Below, in pieces: positions 5,687 to 13,275 of a stretch of DNA of 14,142 nt; within the stretch, counting starts at the first letter, position 1; each line of letters begins with the position of its first letter. A program made the position numbers and the translations under genes. The notes under the pieces are model-generated. The model had not been told where the DNA came from and ran no database searches. It saw only the letters and a program-made list of their open reading frames with translations. Origin of the DNA: Leptospirillum sp. (GTDB lineage: Bacteria > Nitrospirota > Leptospirillia > Leptospirillales > Leptospirillaceae); contig DAHWKF010000045.1 in NCBI GenBank assembly GCA_027343785.1, positions 1-14,142 of the forward strand, given 5' to 3'.

Positions 5687-6517
5687 ATGTCGTTTCTTCC
5701 GGGCGAACCCCTCATCCTTTATGATTCCCGCGGCCGGAGCCATTACATACCCGCCCTTGTCCCGAACAAGACCACGAACATCAATGGCCTGAGGATTTCC
5801 CACGACCTTCTGATCCGGGAAGGGAAGGAGGGCTCGACGCTCCCTATGGACAAGGGTGAAGGGCTGGCAATCTTCCGGCCGACTCTCCGGGAAACCTTGA
5901 CCCATCTGAAACGTCGGACGCAGGTCATCTACCCCAAAGACCAGGGGATGATCCTGATGTGGGGGGACATGCGGCCGGGACTGCGCGTCCTGGAGTCCGG
6001 GATCGGATCAGGCGCCATGACGATTTCCCTCCTGAGGATGACCGCGCCGGGAGGGCACGTCACATCCGTGGAAAAAAGGGAGGAACACGCCACCCTCGCG
6101 ATCCGGAACCTTGAAAGCCTGATCCCCGAATATCTCCCTTCCCACCGGCTTGTCATCGGCGATATTGGCCAGGACAACCTTCCCGACATGCTGGGGAGCG
6201 AACCGTTCGACAGGATCCTGCTGGATTTGCCGGAACCCTGGGCGGCTCTCCATCGGCTCCCGGAGGTCCTCCGGCCCGGAGGGATCCTCCTGTCGTGGGT
6301 TCCCACCCCCCTGCAGGTCCACACATTGTCGCTGGCGCTCAAGGACAGCGGGATGTTCCACCTGATCCAGACGGTCGAAACCATCGTCAGGGACTGGGAA
6401 TTCGGACCGACATCCGTCCGGCCGGCCCACCGGATCATCGGCCATACCGGATATCTCACCATCGCCCGAAAAGGAGATCCGGGATTACCCTATATCCCCT
6501 GGGAAGCGCCGTTCTAG
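5687..6517 (+). CDS. trmI: tRNA (adenine-58-N1)-methyltransferase TrmI
   Basis: The enzyme uses S-adenosylmethionine to make m1A58 in the T-loop of tRNA. This 276-residue protein has the family layout: an N-terminal small beta domain (about 1-75), QVIYPKDQGMI (79-89) before the Rossmann fold, motif I LESGIGSGA (102-110; the usual Ala is Ser here), acidic E129 for the ribose, D159, the LDLPEPW loop (179-185) that contacts the target base, and the C-terminal VRPAHR and HTGYL (244-257). Length and motif order match bacterial and archaeal TrmI. The start is ATG 5687; the frame stays open upstream to 5543, but those codons overlap a divergent gene's leader and lack family sequence. It ends convergently with a methyltransferase gene, sharing the tetranucleotide CTAG. 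Confidence 0.9.
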   Translation: MSFLPGEPLILYDSRGRSHYIPALVPNKTTNINGLRISHDLLIREGKEGSTLPMDKGEGLAIFRPTLRETLTHLKRRTQVIYPKDQGMILMWGDMRPGLRVLESGIGSGAMTISLLRMTAPGGHVTSVEKREEHATLAIRNLESLIPEYLPSHRLVIGDIGQDNLPDMLGSEPFDRILLDLPEPWAALHRLPEVLRPGGILLSWVPTPLQVHTLSLALKDSGMFHLIQTVETIVRDWEFGPTSVRPAHRIIGHTGYLTIARKGDPGLPYIPWEAPF

Positions 6518-7185
6518 CCTGAAGCATCGGTTGCCGGCGGCTCGTAACGGAAGATACCCAACCGGTAATAGGACAACCCGTCACCCTGGTCCTCCTCTCC
6601 GCTCCAGAGAAGTTTCCAACTGTTCCCCAACGCCCCCGAAAAACGTTCCCGGGTGAAAAAAACGTCATAATGACCACGGTGCCTGACGAACGTCCGGACC
6701 CGCACCTCACCGGGATGGTGGCGAAACTTCTCCGAAAAAGCGCCCAGAAGGAGAACTGCCCCCGGTGCGGCCAGACGGGAAACCCATAACGGATACTGTT
6801 CCCTTTCGGAACGTCTCAGGTGATGAAAGACGCCCCAGTCGAGAAAAGCGTCGAAAGACCCCTCCCGGAAAGGGAGGGAAAACAGATCGCCCTGGATCAA
6901 TGGAAGACTTTTGTCGACAAGGTTCCTTGCGGAACGGAGGGGTTCGAGGACATAATCCATTCCCACCACACGACAGCCATGACGCTGCAGGACGGACAGA
7001 TTCCTTCCCTCTCCGCAACCGATTTCAAGAACCCGGCACCGGGAAGGCAGATAGCCTTTCTCCAGAGCGGAAAGAACCAGGCGGGAGGCTCCCGTACGGG
7101 GCCAACCGACCTTTCCCGAACGATAGGCTTCCTGAAAGAAAACTTTCTGCGTTTCATACAGATCCGGACGGTGTTTCCTGTTCAT
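6514..7185 (-). CDS. Class I SAM-dependent methyltransferase, substrate unknown
   Basis: This 223-residue protein has a short basic start and a Rossmann fold with motif I VLEIGCGEGRN (52-62), acidic D77 after GMDYV, LIQGDLFSLPF (97-106) and DWGVFHHL (116-123), as in small-molecule and TPMT/UbiE-like methyltransferases. The C-terminal third (about 160-223) varies and would carry substrate specificity; it includes EKFRHHPGEVRVRTFVRHRG. ATG 7183-7185 is chosen because GAGG lies six bases upstream and the open frame before it has no family sequence. There is no signal peptide. It is flanked by trmI (convergent) and the NHL-repeat gene (divergent), neither of which points to a substrate. Confidence 0.8.
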   Translation of the reverse strand: MNRKHRPDLYETQKVFFQEAYRSGKVGWPRTGASRLVLSALEKGYLPSRCRVLEIGCGEGRNLSVLQRHGCRVVGMDYVLEPLRSARNLVDKSLPLIQGDLFSLPFREGSFDAFLDWGVFHHLRRSEREQYPLWVSRLAAPGAVLLLGAFSEKFRHHPGEVRVRTFVRHRGHYDVFFTRERFSGALGNSWKLLWSGEEDQGDGLSYYRLGIFRYEPPATDASG

Positions 7186-7393
7186 GGCCAGCCTCGAAAT
7201 TTTACAAGATCGTCCATATGTCCGGCCTCCGGGGTTCAAGAAAATCCCCCTGGGTCCCTGAATTCTCAAAACGTCATTTGACAGACCCAAGCCCCAAAAT
7301 CAAGGGCCACCGTGTCGAAAACTGCCCCGCACCTTCTCGGATGCCATGTTGTCGCAGCGATACCGATAAGGAAATATGGGCCATTCACCCGTC

Positions 7394-7422
7394 TTGCAAT
7401 CGGGGTTTTCCCGGTACAGAAT
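7394..7422 (+). promoter_or_regulatory. Candidate promoter for the NHL-repeat gene
   Basis: TTGCAA (7394-7399) and CAGAAT (7417-7422) are 17 bases apart, each matching the sigma70 consensus at four of six positions. The start would fall near 7429, giving a leader of about 43 bases that holds the AAGGAG site. It is a weak match. A perfect TTGACA at 7278-7283 further upstream has no -10 partner at the right distance. Confidence 0.3.
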
Positions 7423-7471
7423 AAACCATTCTCAAGTGAAATTTCGATCCAGCATACCTGAAGGAGAAATC

Positions 7472-8953
7472 TTGCCATCATCTCCCCGGATACCCCGTGT
7501 CAGCGCACCGGAATTTCCTTCCGGCATGGACTGGCTCAATACGCCGCGTCCCCTCTCGCTCGCCGCGCTCAGGGGAAGGGTCGTTCTCCTCGATTTCTGG
7601 ACCTTTTGCTGCATAAACTGCATGCACGTCCTGCCGGATCTCGCCTATCTCGAGGAAAAATATCCGGATACGCTGACAGTCATCGGGGTTCATTCCGCCA
7701 AATTCTCCAACGAAGGCGAAACGCAACAGATTCAGAAGGCGATCGACCGATATGGGATCCGACACCCCGTCCTCAATGACCGCGACTTTACGGTCTGGAA
7801 CGCTTACGGAGCCCACGCCTGGCCGACGTTCGCGCTGATCGATCCGGAGGGGAATCTGGTGGGCATGGCCTCGGGAGAAGGAAAGAGGGAGGTACTGGAT
7901 CAAGCCATTGACTCCCTTGTGACCCACCATCGGTCCAATGGAACGCTGTTCCCGTCGCGCCTTCCCGTCCCGAAAAAATCCGATGTTTCCTCTCTCCTTC
8001 ATTTTCCGGGAAAACTGGATATTGACGGGAATCGGGTACTTGTTTCCGATACGGCGCATCATCGGCTGCTTTTGCTCGACTGGGACGAAAACCATCCGGA
8101 AACCGCCCGAGTGCGGGAAATCGTTGGACAGGGATCTCCCGGATTCGAGGACGGATCTTTGAGCCAGGCCCGCTTCCGCGATCCCCAGGGGGTCCGGTTC
8201 GATCCCCGGGATCCGCTGGTGGCAATCGTGGCCGATACGGGAAACCACGCGCTGAGGAAAATCGATTTTCGCACACGAACCGTCAGGACGATCGCCGGAA
8301 CGGGGGTGCAGGGATGGGCCCTTTTCGAACCGTCCCCCGCCCGGACTACCCTCCTCAACTCCCCATGGGACATCTTGTTTCTGGATGGCAGCCTCTATAT
8401 CGCAATGGCAGGCCCTCACCAGATCATCTCCATGGATGGAAAGGAGGAAACGCTTTATCCGGTCGCCGGATCGGCGCGGGAGGATCTTGTCGACGGCGCG
8501 GGAGACCAGGCGGCATTGGCCCAACCGTCAGGTCTGACAACGGACGGAAGCCGGATCTATTTTGCGGACAGTGAGACCAGTTCTGTCCGGGAACTTCTTC
8601 CCGGGCCCACGCCACGGGAATCACGGGTCAGTACCCTTGTGGGCATGGGTCTGTTTGAATTCGGCGACCGGGACGGGGACTTCCAGATAGCCCGGTTGCA
8701 GCATCCCCTCGGCATTTTATGGGACGATGGCCTACTGTTGGTCGCAGACACCTACAACCACCGGATTCGGGCCATAGACCCCAAAAATCGGGAAGTTGTC
8801 TCCCTCACGGAAGGTCGATCCCTCGACGAACCCTCGGATATCAAGAAGGGACGTTCGGTCTATCTTATCGCCAACACCAATGCCCATGAGATTGTTTTTC
8901 TCCTTCCATCGTCCGGCGGACCGGTTCTGGGAAAAGTCGACATCTTGCCGTAA
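7472..8953 (+). CDS. Thioredoxin-like/NHL-repeat protein (NHLRC2-like)
   Basis: This 493-residue protein has a thioredoxin-like domain at about 20-155 with the motif FWTFCCINCMH (C47 and C50 forming the C-x-x-C, plus C46) and the cis-Pro segment AHAWPTF, followed by a beta-propeller of NHL repeats (VLVSDTAHHRLLLLD; AIVADTGNHALRKID; LYIAMAGPHQIISMD; IYFADSETSSVREL; LLVADTYNHRIRAID). The same order and the CCINC signature are found in human NHLRC2 and its bacterial homologues; the biochemical role is not settled. The start is most likely TTG 7472, because AAGGAG lies five bases upstream; an in-frame ATG at 7376 lies upstream of the candidate promoter. It has no signal peptide, so it is cytoplasmic. 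It is probably monocistronic. Confidence 0.85.
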   Translation: MPSSPRIPRVSAPEFPSGMDWLNTPRPLSLAALRGRVVLLDFWTFCCINCMHVLPDLAYLEEKYPDTLTVIGVHSAKFSNEGETQQIQKAIDRYGIRHPVLNDRDFTVWNAYGAHAWPTFALIDPEGNLVGMASGEGKREVLDQAIDSLVTHHRSNGTLFPSRLPVPKKSDVSSLLHFPGKLDIDGNRVLVSDTAHHRLLLLDWDENHPETARVREIVGQGSPGFEDGSLSQARFRDPQGVRFDPRDPLVAIVADTGNHALRKIDFRTRTVRTIAGTGVQGWALFEPSPARTTLLNSPWDILFLDGSLYIAMAGPHQIISMDGKEETLYPVAGSAREDLVDGAGDQAALAQPSGLTTDGSRIYFADSETSSVRELLPGPTPRESRVSTLVGMGLFEFGDRDGDFQIARLQHPLGILWDDGLLLVADTYNHRIRAIDPKNREVVSLTEGRSLDEPSDIKKGRSVYLIANTNAHEIVFLLPSSGGPVLGKVDILP

Positions 8954-9033
8954 GGACGAAACCCGACGGTTTTCCCGGCGAGTTTTTCCATTTCGGGATC
9001 GTTACCCGCGTTGCGAAGCCAGGCGAGGAACTT

Positions 9034-10347
9034 ATGCCCATTCAGCTCAGACACCCAACTCTCCGGAACATGAAGCCCCTTCTCCTGGAAATGGACCAAT
9101 ACCTGGAATCCCACCGGATTGGAATGGCCATTTCAGGTCCTGACGGACTGATCCTGATCGCTAACGACCGGTTTCTGAAAAAAGCCGGGGACATTCCCCT
9201 CCAGACCACACCCCTTTATGAAATTCTTGGCATCTGGCAAAAAGGGTTGCCGGGCGGGTCCGCGGACCTTCTTGAAGAATGGCTCCTTCCGCGCACAAAC
9301 CGAAACGACCGATGGGGAAGAATGGCCCCGGACATCTTCCGGGCGGGCTCTCCGAACACGGAACTGATGCGGATCCCCCTTTCACTGTCGCGTGATTTTC
9401 TGCTTTTTATGTTTCAGCCAGGCTTTTCCTCCCCCCCGGTCGGACTGATCGACCATTTTCAACTCCTCAAGAACAACTTGTCCCTGATTCTTCTGGATCT
9501 TCTGGATCATTCGGTGCTGATCCGGGGTTTCCATGCCCCCCCGCCGGCGGGATGCGAATCGGTGATCCTCTCAAGCATGCCCCGCTTCCAGTCGGGATCA
9601 GGGTTTCTTCGGATCACGCCTTCCACAATGGAAGGATTGGAAGTCTCTCCTTGCATTTCATTGGAATCGGTACCGGTCGGAGGGAATGAAACCCCCGGAA
9701 TTTCCAGAAGGGGATTCTTTTCCCAGGATTCCACCCCCCCAGGACGCCTGTTCCTGAATCTCCCCCTGTTCGGGGAGTCCTCTTTTTATGGATGGGCCAT
9801 TGTCCCGACGCCGACCCAAAGCCACCGGGGAACCCTTTACAGAAAAACGACCGAAATGGCCATCCGGCTGTCGGAAGCCCTTCACGCGAACAGACAGGAT
9901 CTCCAGTTTGTTCCGTTGTTCGAAATGGACCGGGCCCAAGGTTTCTATTCGGAGAGGGGAATACTCCAAATCCTCCAGGATCTGATGTCGCCGGACGGAA
10001 CGCGAGAAAGCTTTGCCCTGATCGGAATGTCGCTCGGTTCTTTGACCGGGGTGAGTCCCCTTGAGGAGATGTTATCCCGTTTTTCCCGGAGATCCGACAT
10101 GTTGGGAAAGATCTCTCCGAAAGAATATGTCCTGGTCGTCATGGATGCGGGGAAAGATCGGGCAGAAAAGGCCCTGACGCGCCTTCTTGGCATCCTTCAT
10201 GCGCGGGTGAAGGACGATTACCGCCTGAACCTCGGCATCGGGATGACCTTATTCCCCGAGCCTCAGGCGACCCCGCTGAGGATGCTCAGAACGGCGCTCA
10301 TGCGGCATATCGCCACTGTCGGCGAGAACACATTCCTGTCCAGATAA
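9034..10347 (+). CDS. PAS/GAF-like sensor protein with a degenerate GGDEF domain
   Basis: This 437-residue protein reads as three parts. Residues about 20-130 resemble PAS (IGMAISGPDGLILIANDRFL). About 150-290 resemble GAF, ending LNLPLFGESSFYGWAIV and a helix TEMAIRLSEALHANR. About 305-437 match GGDEF in order: FALIGMSLGSL for the first strand, FSRRSDMLGKI before the signature, SPKEYVLVVM (361-370) where active enzymes have GGDEF, and LGIGMTLFPEP for the S-I-G-x-A strand. Only E364 of the signature remains, and the metal-binding Asp of the first strand is absent, so diguanylate cyclase activity is unlikely; such domains often bind GTP or c-di-GMP or serve as dimer scaffolds. ATG 9034 has GAGG five bases upstream. 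There is no membrane segment. Confidence 0.65.
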   Translation: MPIQLRHPTLRNMKPLLLEMDQYLESHRIGMAISGPDGLILIANDRFLKKAGDIPLQTTPLYEILGIWQKGLPGGSADLLEEWLLPRTNRNDRWGRMAPDIFRAGSPNTELMRIPLSLSRDFLLFMFQPGFSSPPVGLIDHFQLLKNNLSLILLDLLDHSVLIRGFHAPPPAGCESVILSSMPRFQSGSGFLRITPSTMEGLEVSPCISLESVPVGGNETPGISRRGFFSQDSTPPGRLFLNLPLFGESSFYGWAIVPTPTQSHRGTLYRKTTEMAIRLSEALHANRQDLQFVPLFEMDRAQGFYSERGILQILQDLMSPDGTRESFALIGMSLGSLTGVSPLEEMLSRFSRRSDMLGKISPKEYVLVVMDAGKDRAEKALTRLLGILHARVKDDYRLNLGIGMTLFPEPQATPLRMLRTALMRHIATVGENTFLSR

Positions 10348-10518
10348 GACTTATGTTCCGGAACGGAATTCATATAGAATGCGGGGAGACCGGTTTCCGG
10401 GCAAGACCGGAATGACGGGTCGGTCAATCCGGAACGCCGGAGCGGGAAACCAACCTCTCCCTACGCCGCTCGGGCGTTCCCCCCACAGGCGCTGATCCCA
10501 GCCAGGAGACATTCGCAG
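10348..10518. other. Spacer with a short hairpin, no gene
   Basis: The only clear structure is TTCCGG (10395-10400) pairing with CCGGAA (10407-10412) around a 6-base loop. It lacks a T-run on either strand, so as a terminator for the upstream gene it would be weak. No convincing -35/-10 pair for the small gene at 10519 is visible, although TAGAAT occurs at 10375-10380. Confidence 0.35.
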
Positions 10519-10719
10519 ATGACGGATTCCGGAGATTTTAACCCCCTCGACCCTGACGGTGGAAAGTCCGGCAGGGGGGTCCCCCTCCTGTGGATCCTGT
10601 TGCCCATCGGGCTGGTCTTCCTGGTCATGATGGGAACGACGCTCTGGCATTTGTCCCGCGGGGATTACACGGGGTTCGCCACATTTCAAGGCCACGACCA
10701 GACCCCCCGCCAGAAGTGA
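10519..10719 (+). CDS. Small single-span membrane protein, 66 residues
   Basis: It opens with an acidic, Gly/Pro-rich stretch of about 20 residues, then one hydrophobic segment at about 22-43 (VPLLWILLPIGLVFLVMMGT), then a short basic and polar tail ending in QTPRQK. AGGAGAC lies eight bases upstream of ATG 10519, which supports translation. I recognise no family. The single span and both short tails suggest an inner-membrane accessory or stress-type small protein, but that is inference. It is the last gene before the convergent dapF. Confidence 0.6.
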   Translation: MTDSGDFNPLDPDGGKSGRGVPLLWILLPIGLVFLVMMGTTLWHLSRGDYTGFATFQGHDQTPRQK

Positions 10720-10748
10720 ATCCGGCTTCCGGGAAACGGGACGCGCCT

Positions 10749-11615
10749 TTACATGGCCGAAAGAACGGCGAGGAGGTCCGGACTCATGTCTCCCTCGAAA
10801 ACTTCGGAAACCGGACCTTCCATCCGGATCTCCCGTTCGCCGGAGACATCGATGGCCAGCATCCCGCCCGGCATCCGGACCTTGACCGGACTTTTGACCT
10901 TTCCCAACAGGACGGCCACTGTCGCCGCCGCGCAGGAACTGGAACCCGAGGCAAGCGTCCATCCGGCTCCCCGCTCCCAGATCCGTATCTCAATTTCCGA
11001 GGGACCCGTGACCCGTACCATCTGCGTATTGATCCTGCGGGGAAAAAGGGGATGGTTCTCGATACGTGGTCCCCATTCCCGCATCAGGCTCTCGTCGATA
11101 TCATCCCGAAAAAAAACGAAGTGGGGATTGCCGACCGAAATCGCTGTACCCTTGATCCGAAGATCGGGCGCAAGTTCGAGGAGTTCCTCGACAAAAGGCT
11201 GTGTCCGCCCTGGAATGCCGATATCCACGGGATCCACTGAAGCCTTGCCCATGTCCACCTGTACCCGGCCCACCCGATTGTCCTTTCCCGGAAAAACTTC
11301 GGCCGTCACCTGTCCCCCGATCGTCTGAATTTTGAAAATGCGGGACTTGGCGTAACCGAATTCAAAAAGAAATTTGGCGAATATCCTCAGACCGTTTCCG
11401 CTTTTCTCCGCTTCACTCCCGTCCGGATTGAAAATCCTGAGACCGAAAGGTTCGTCCGTCCCCGTCAGGAGAAGTATCCCGTCCGAACCGATACCGAAGT
11501 TCCGGTCGCACACGAGACGGATTTTTTCGGGCGTCATCTCCCCCGGAAACCGGGTCATGACGATATAATCGTTTCCGAGACCATGTGACTTGACGAAATC
11601 CCTGTTCATCGGCAT
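10749..11615 (-). CDS. dapF: DapF-family protein lacking both catalytic cysteines
   Basis: Diaminopimelate epimerase interconverts LL- and meso-diaminopimelate for lysine and peptidoglycan, using two cysteines as acid and base. This 288-residue protein has the full two-domain family layout: FVKSHGLGNDYIV with N15, RNFGIGSDG, NPDGSEAEKSGNG with N74, VGNPHFV with N163 and H165, N196, and WERGAGWT with E214/R215. The first catalytic Cys (GNG-x-R-C-F) is Ile78 and the second (A-C-G-T-G) is Ser223 in ASGSSSCAA. Substrate residues are thus kept but both catalytic Cys are missing. I recall annotated DapF proteins with the same LRIFAK and ASGSSS variants from other phyla, so it looks like a subfamily rather than damage. 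The start is ATG 11613-11615; GGAGG lies 11 bases upstream. It is the last gene of the dksA operon. Confidence 0.8.
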   Translation of the reverse strand: MPMNRDFVKSHGLGNDYIVMTRFPGEMTPEKIRLVCDRNFGIGSDGILLLTGTDEPFGLRIFNPDGSEAEKSGNGLRIFAKFLFEFGYAKSRIFKIQTIGGQVTAEVFPGKDNRVGRVQVDMGKASVDPVDIGIPGRTQPFVEELLELAPDLRIKGTAISVGNPHFVFFRDDIDESLMREWGPRIENHPLFPRRINTQMVRVTGPSEIEIRIWERGAGWTLASGSSSCAAATVAVLLGKVKSPVKVRMPGGMLAIDVSGEREIRMEGPVSEVFEGDMSPDLLAVLSAM

Positions 11616-11663
11616 TTTGTCGGTTTCCTCCCCGAGCCCGGCGGCCCCGTTTTCTCCAAATGT

Positions 11664-12545
11664 TTATTCCTGACCCTTCGGCGAGGGTGTCGTCGACCCC
11701 GCCGACTCGGCTTCCTGTGCGAGTTCGAGGTCTTTTTGGGCCCTGACCTGTCCGGGATCGATCTTCAGGGCCGCCCTGAAAAGCCGGATGGAACCAGGCA
11801 GGTCATTTTTCCGGAATCTTCTCTCCCCCTTCTGAATCCAGTCGTCCAGCATCTGGGTGATCGTATGGCTGACCCGGATCGCTTTCGCATTCCGGGAATC
11901 ATAGGCAAGCGCCTCCCGGGCCGCCTCGCGAGCCTGACGGTAATGTCCTCCGGAGTATTGGGCTTCAGAGAGGTTCGCCCATGCCCAGGAAAGCGTCTGG
12001 TCCAGATCCGGATCCGAAGGATCTTTTGTTTTCAGCACCATCAGACGGCGGATCAGGGACTTCCAGCTGGGCCCCATGGCACCCTTCACTGTCATCCGGA
12101 TCCGGATGCGTTTCTCTTCATTTTTGAGAGAATCCCATCCTGGTTCAAAACCCCTGGCCTTCTCAATCTGCCGAAGGGCTTCATGATAGCGCCCGAGTTT
12201 TTCAAGCTGGGTTGCCTGTCCCACAAGGTAAAGGGCAAAAGCCTGATGGACCATCCCGGTTTTCCGCGAAAGACGCTCTTTTTGAGCCGATGTCAGATAG
12301 GGATACTTTCTCCATACCGTGACCAGATGCAACGCATCATCAAGATGGCCCTTTTTGAGATCGACATCAACCTTTTCCATTCCTCTCTGGAAACGCTGGC
12401 TGTTGACGGAATCCCTCGAGGAGACGGCGGAAGGGGACAACAGGGAGCACCCTTCCCCCACCGACATGGATACAATCGCCACGCAGAAAAGAACCATCTT
12501 GAGTGGATCGTTCCGGAAAAGCGTTCTTCTCAGAACATCACGCAT
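11664..12545 (-). CDS. TPR-repeat envelope protein, possible lipoprotein
   Basis: This 293-residue protein has an N-terminal hydrophobic segment at about 15-30 followed by SVGEGC (Cys33). The position suits a lipoprotein, but Gly at -3 and Glu at -2 are not a canonical lipobox, so it may instead be membrane-anchored. The remainder is helical, with tetratricopeptide-like units: LKKGHLDDALHLV (near 60), LEKLGRYHEALRQIEKARGFEP (near 120), GGHYRQAREAAREALAYDSR (near 200) and RKNDLPGSIRLFRAALKIDP (near 255). Such proteins usually scaffold envelope complexes. ATG 12543-12545 has GGAGG six bases upstream and overlaps the SDR stop by 8 bases, which indicates translational coupling. A 48-base gap separates it from dapF downstream. 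The partner is unknown. Confidence 0.7.
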   Translation of the reverse strand: MRDVLRRTLFRNDPLKMVLFCVAIVSMSVGEGCSLLSPSAVSSRDSVNSQRFQRGMEKVDVDLKKGHLDDALHLVTVWRKYPYLTSAQKERLSRKTGMVHQAFALYLVGQATQLEKLGRYHEALRQIEKARGFEPGWDSLKNEEKRIRIRMTVKGAMGPSWKSLIRRLMVLKTKDPSDPDLDQTLSWAWANLSEAQYSGGHYRQAREAAREALAYDSRNAKAIRVSHTITQMLDDWIQKGERRFRKNDLPGSIRLFRAALKIDPGQVRAQKDLELAQEAESAGSTTPSPKGQE

Positions 12546-13275
12546 AACCGCCCTCCAGGACCAGCGTGTCGAGGTCCATCATCCGTCCGTTGTACTTCCT
12601 CCCCACACCTTCTTCCCGCAAATAAAGCAAAAAGCGGGCAAAGATTCTTGCCGCCTCTCCCGGAGAACGGGGTCGTGCGGGATCTTTCCCGGGATAGGCT
12701 TTTTCTCGCATCCGGGTCATGACAGGCCCCGGATTGAGCGTCAGACTGAAAAGCGGGGGAGGCAGCTCGAGTGCCAGATTGGCGGAAAGGGTTTCGATGC
12801 CGGCTTTGGAGATCGCATAGGATCCCCAGTTCTTGCGGGGTTCCCGGCCGACGGAAGAGGACAGGAAAATGTGGCCCCCTCCACCGGCCTGAATCATCGA
12901 CGGAACAATCCGGGAAACCCAAAACAGGGGAGTTTCCAGATTGATCCGGAACGTATCCCGGACGGACGCCTCTTCCTCTGTCCAGAGAGAATTCCTGTGG
13001 TGGAGGACGGAGGCGTTATGCACAACGATCTGGGGGGGGCCCCACGTTTCCAGCAAAACAGAGAGGTTCCTGTCCATCAGGGAGAAATCTCCGAGATCCC
13101 CTGTGGCCTCCCATAATAGAGAAACAACGTCGGAACCGTGGCCCGGAGGGGGAGGCGTTCTGGAAAAGGCGGCGACAGGAACCGGAATGTCCGCCAGGGC
13201 TGTCACAAGAGCGCGACCGAAGCCTCCCCCCGCGCCCGTGACCAGGATGTAAGCGCCAGCGCTCCCGCGGTTCAT
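12538..13275 (-). CDS. Short-chain dehydrogenase/reductase (SDR)
   Basis: This 245-residue protein is a classical SDR. It has the nucleotide-binding glycine motif TGAGGGFG (13-20), NAS (87-89) in place of NAG, the catalytic Ser in IFLSSSVG (about 136-143), Y153 and K157 of YAISK, and NPGPVMTRM after the active site. R39 after the second strand (AFSRT) favours NADP(H). The substrate is unknown. The start is ATG 13273-13275, which overlaps the dksA stop as ATGA; the open frame upstream belongs to dksA sequence in another frame and has no SDR residues. It is the middle gene of a coupled set. A role in cell-envelope or fatty-acid chemistry is possible but not shown. Confidence 0.85.
   Translation of the reverse strand: MNRGSAGAYILVTGAGGGFGRALVTALADIPVPVAAFSRTPPPPGHGSDVVSLLWEATGDLGDFSLMDRNLSVLLETWGPPQIVVHNASVLHHRNSLWTEEEASVRDTFRINLETPLFWVSRIVPSMIQAGGGGHIFLSSSVGREPRKNWGSYAISKAGIETLSANLALELPPPLFSLTLNPGPVMTRMREKAYPGKDPARPRSPGEAARIFARFLLYLREEGVGRKYNGRMMDLDTLVLEGGYA

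Noticed and set aside
7278..7283. Perfect TTGACA upstream of the NHL-repeat gene
   Set aside because: No -10-like hexamer lies 15-19 bases downstream, so I did not call it a promoter.
8860..9114. Minus-strand frame across the spacer between the NHL gene and the GGDEF-like gene, with a protein-like stretch (ELNGHKFLAWLRNAGNDPEM)
   Set aside because: It looked plausible by composition, but it overlaps the ends of two well-supported plus-strand genes, has no ribosome site that I can see, and matches no family I know.
11736..12722. Plus-strand 328-codon open frame opposite the TPR and SDR genes
   Set aside because: It is antisense to two families with clear motifs, and its own sequence has no domain and is rich in Pro, Arg and Gly.
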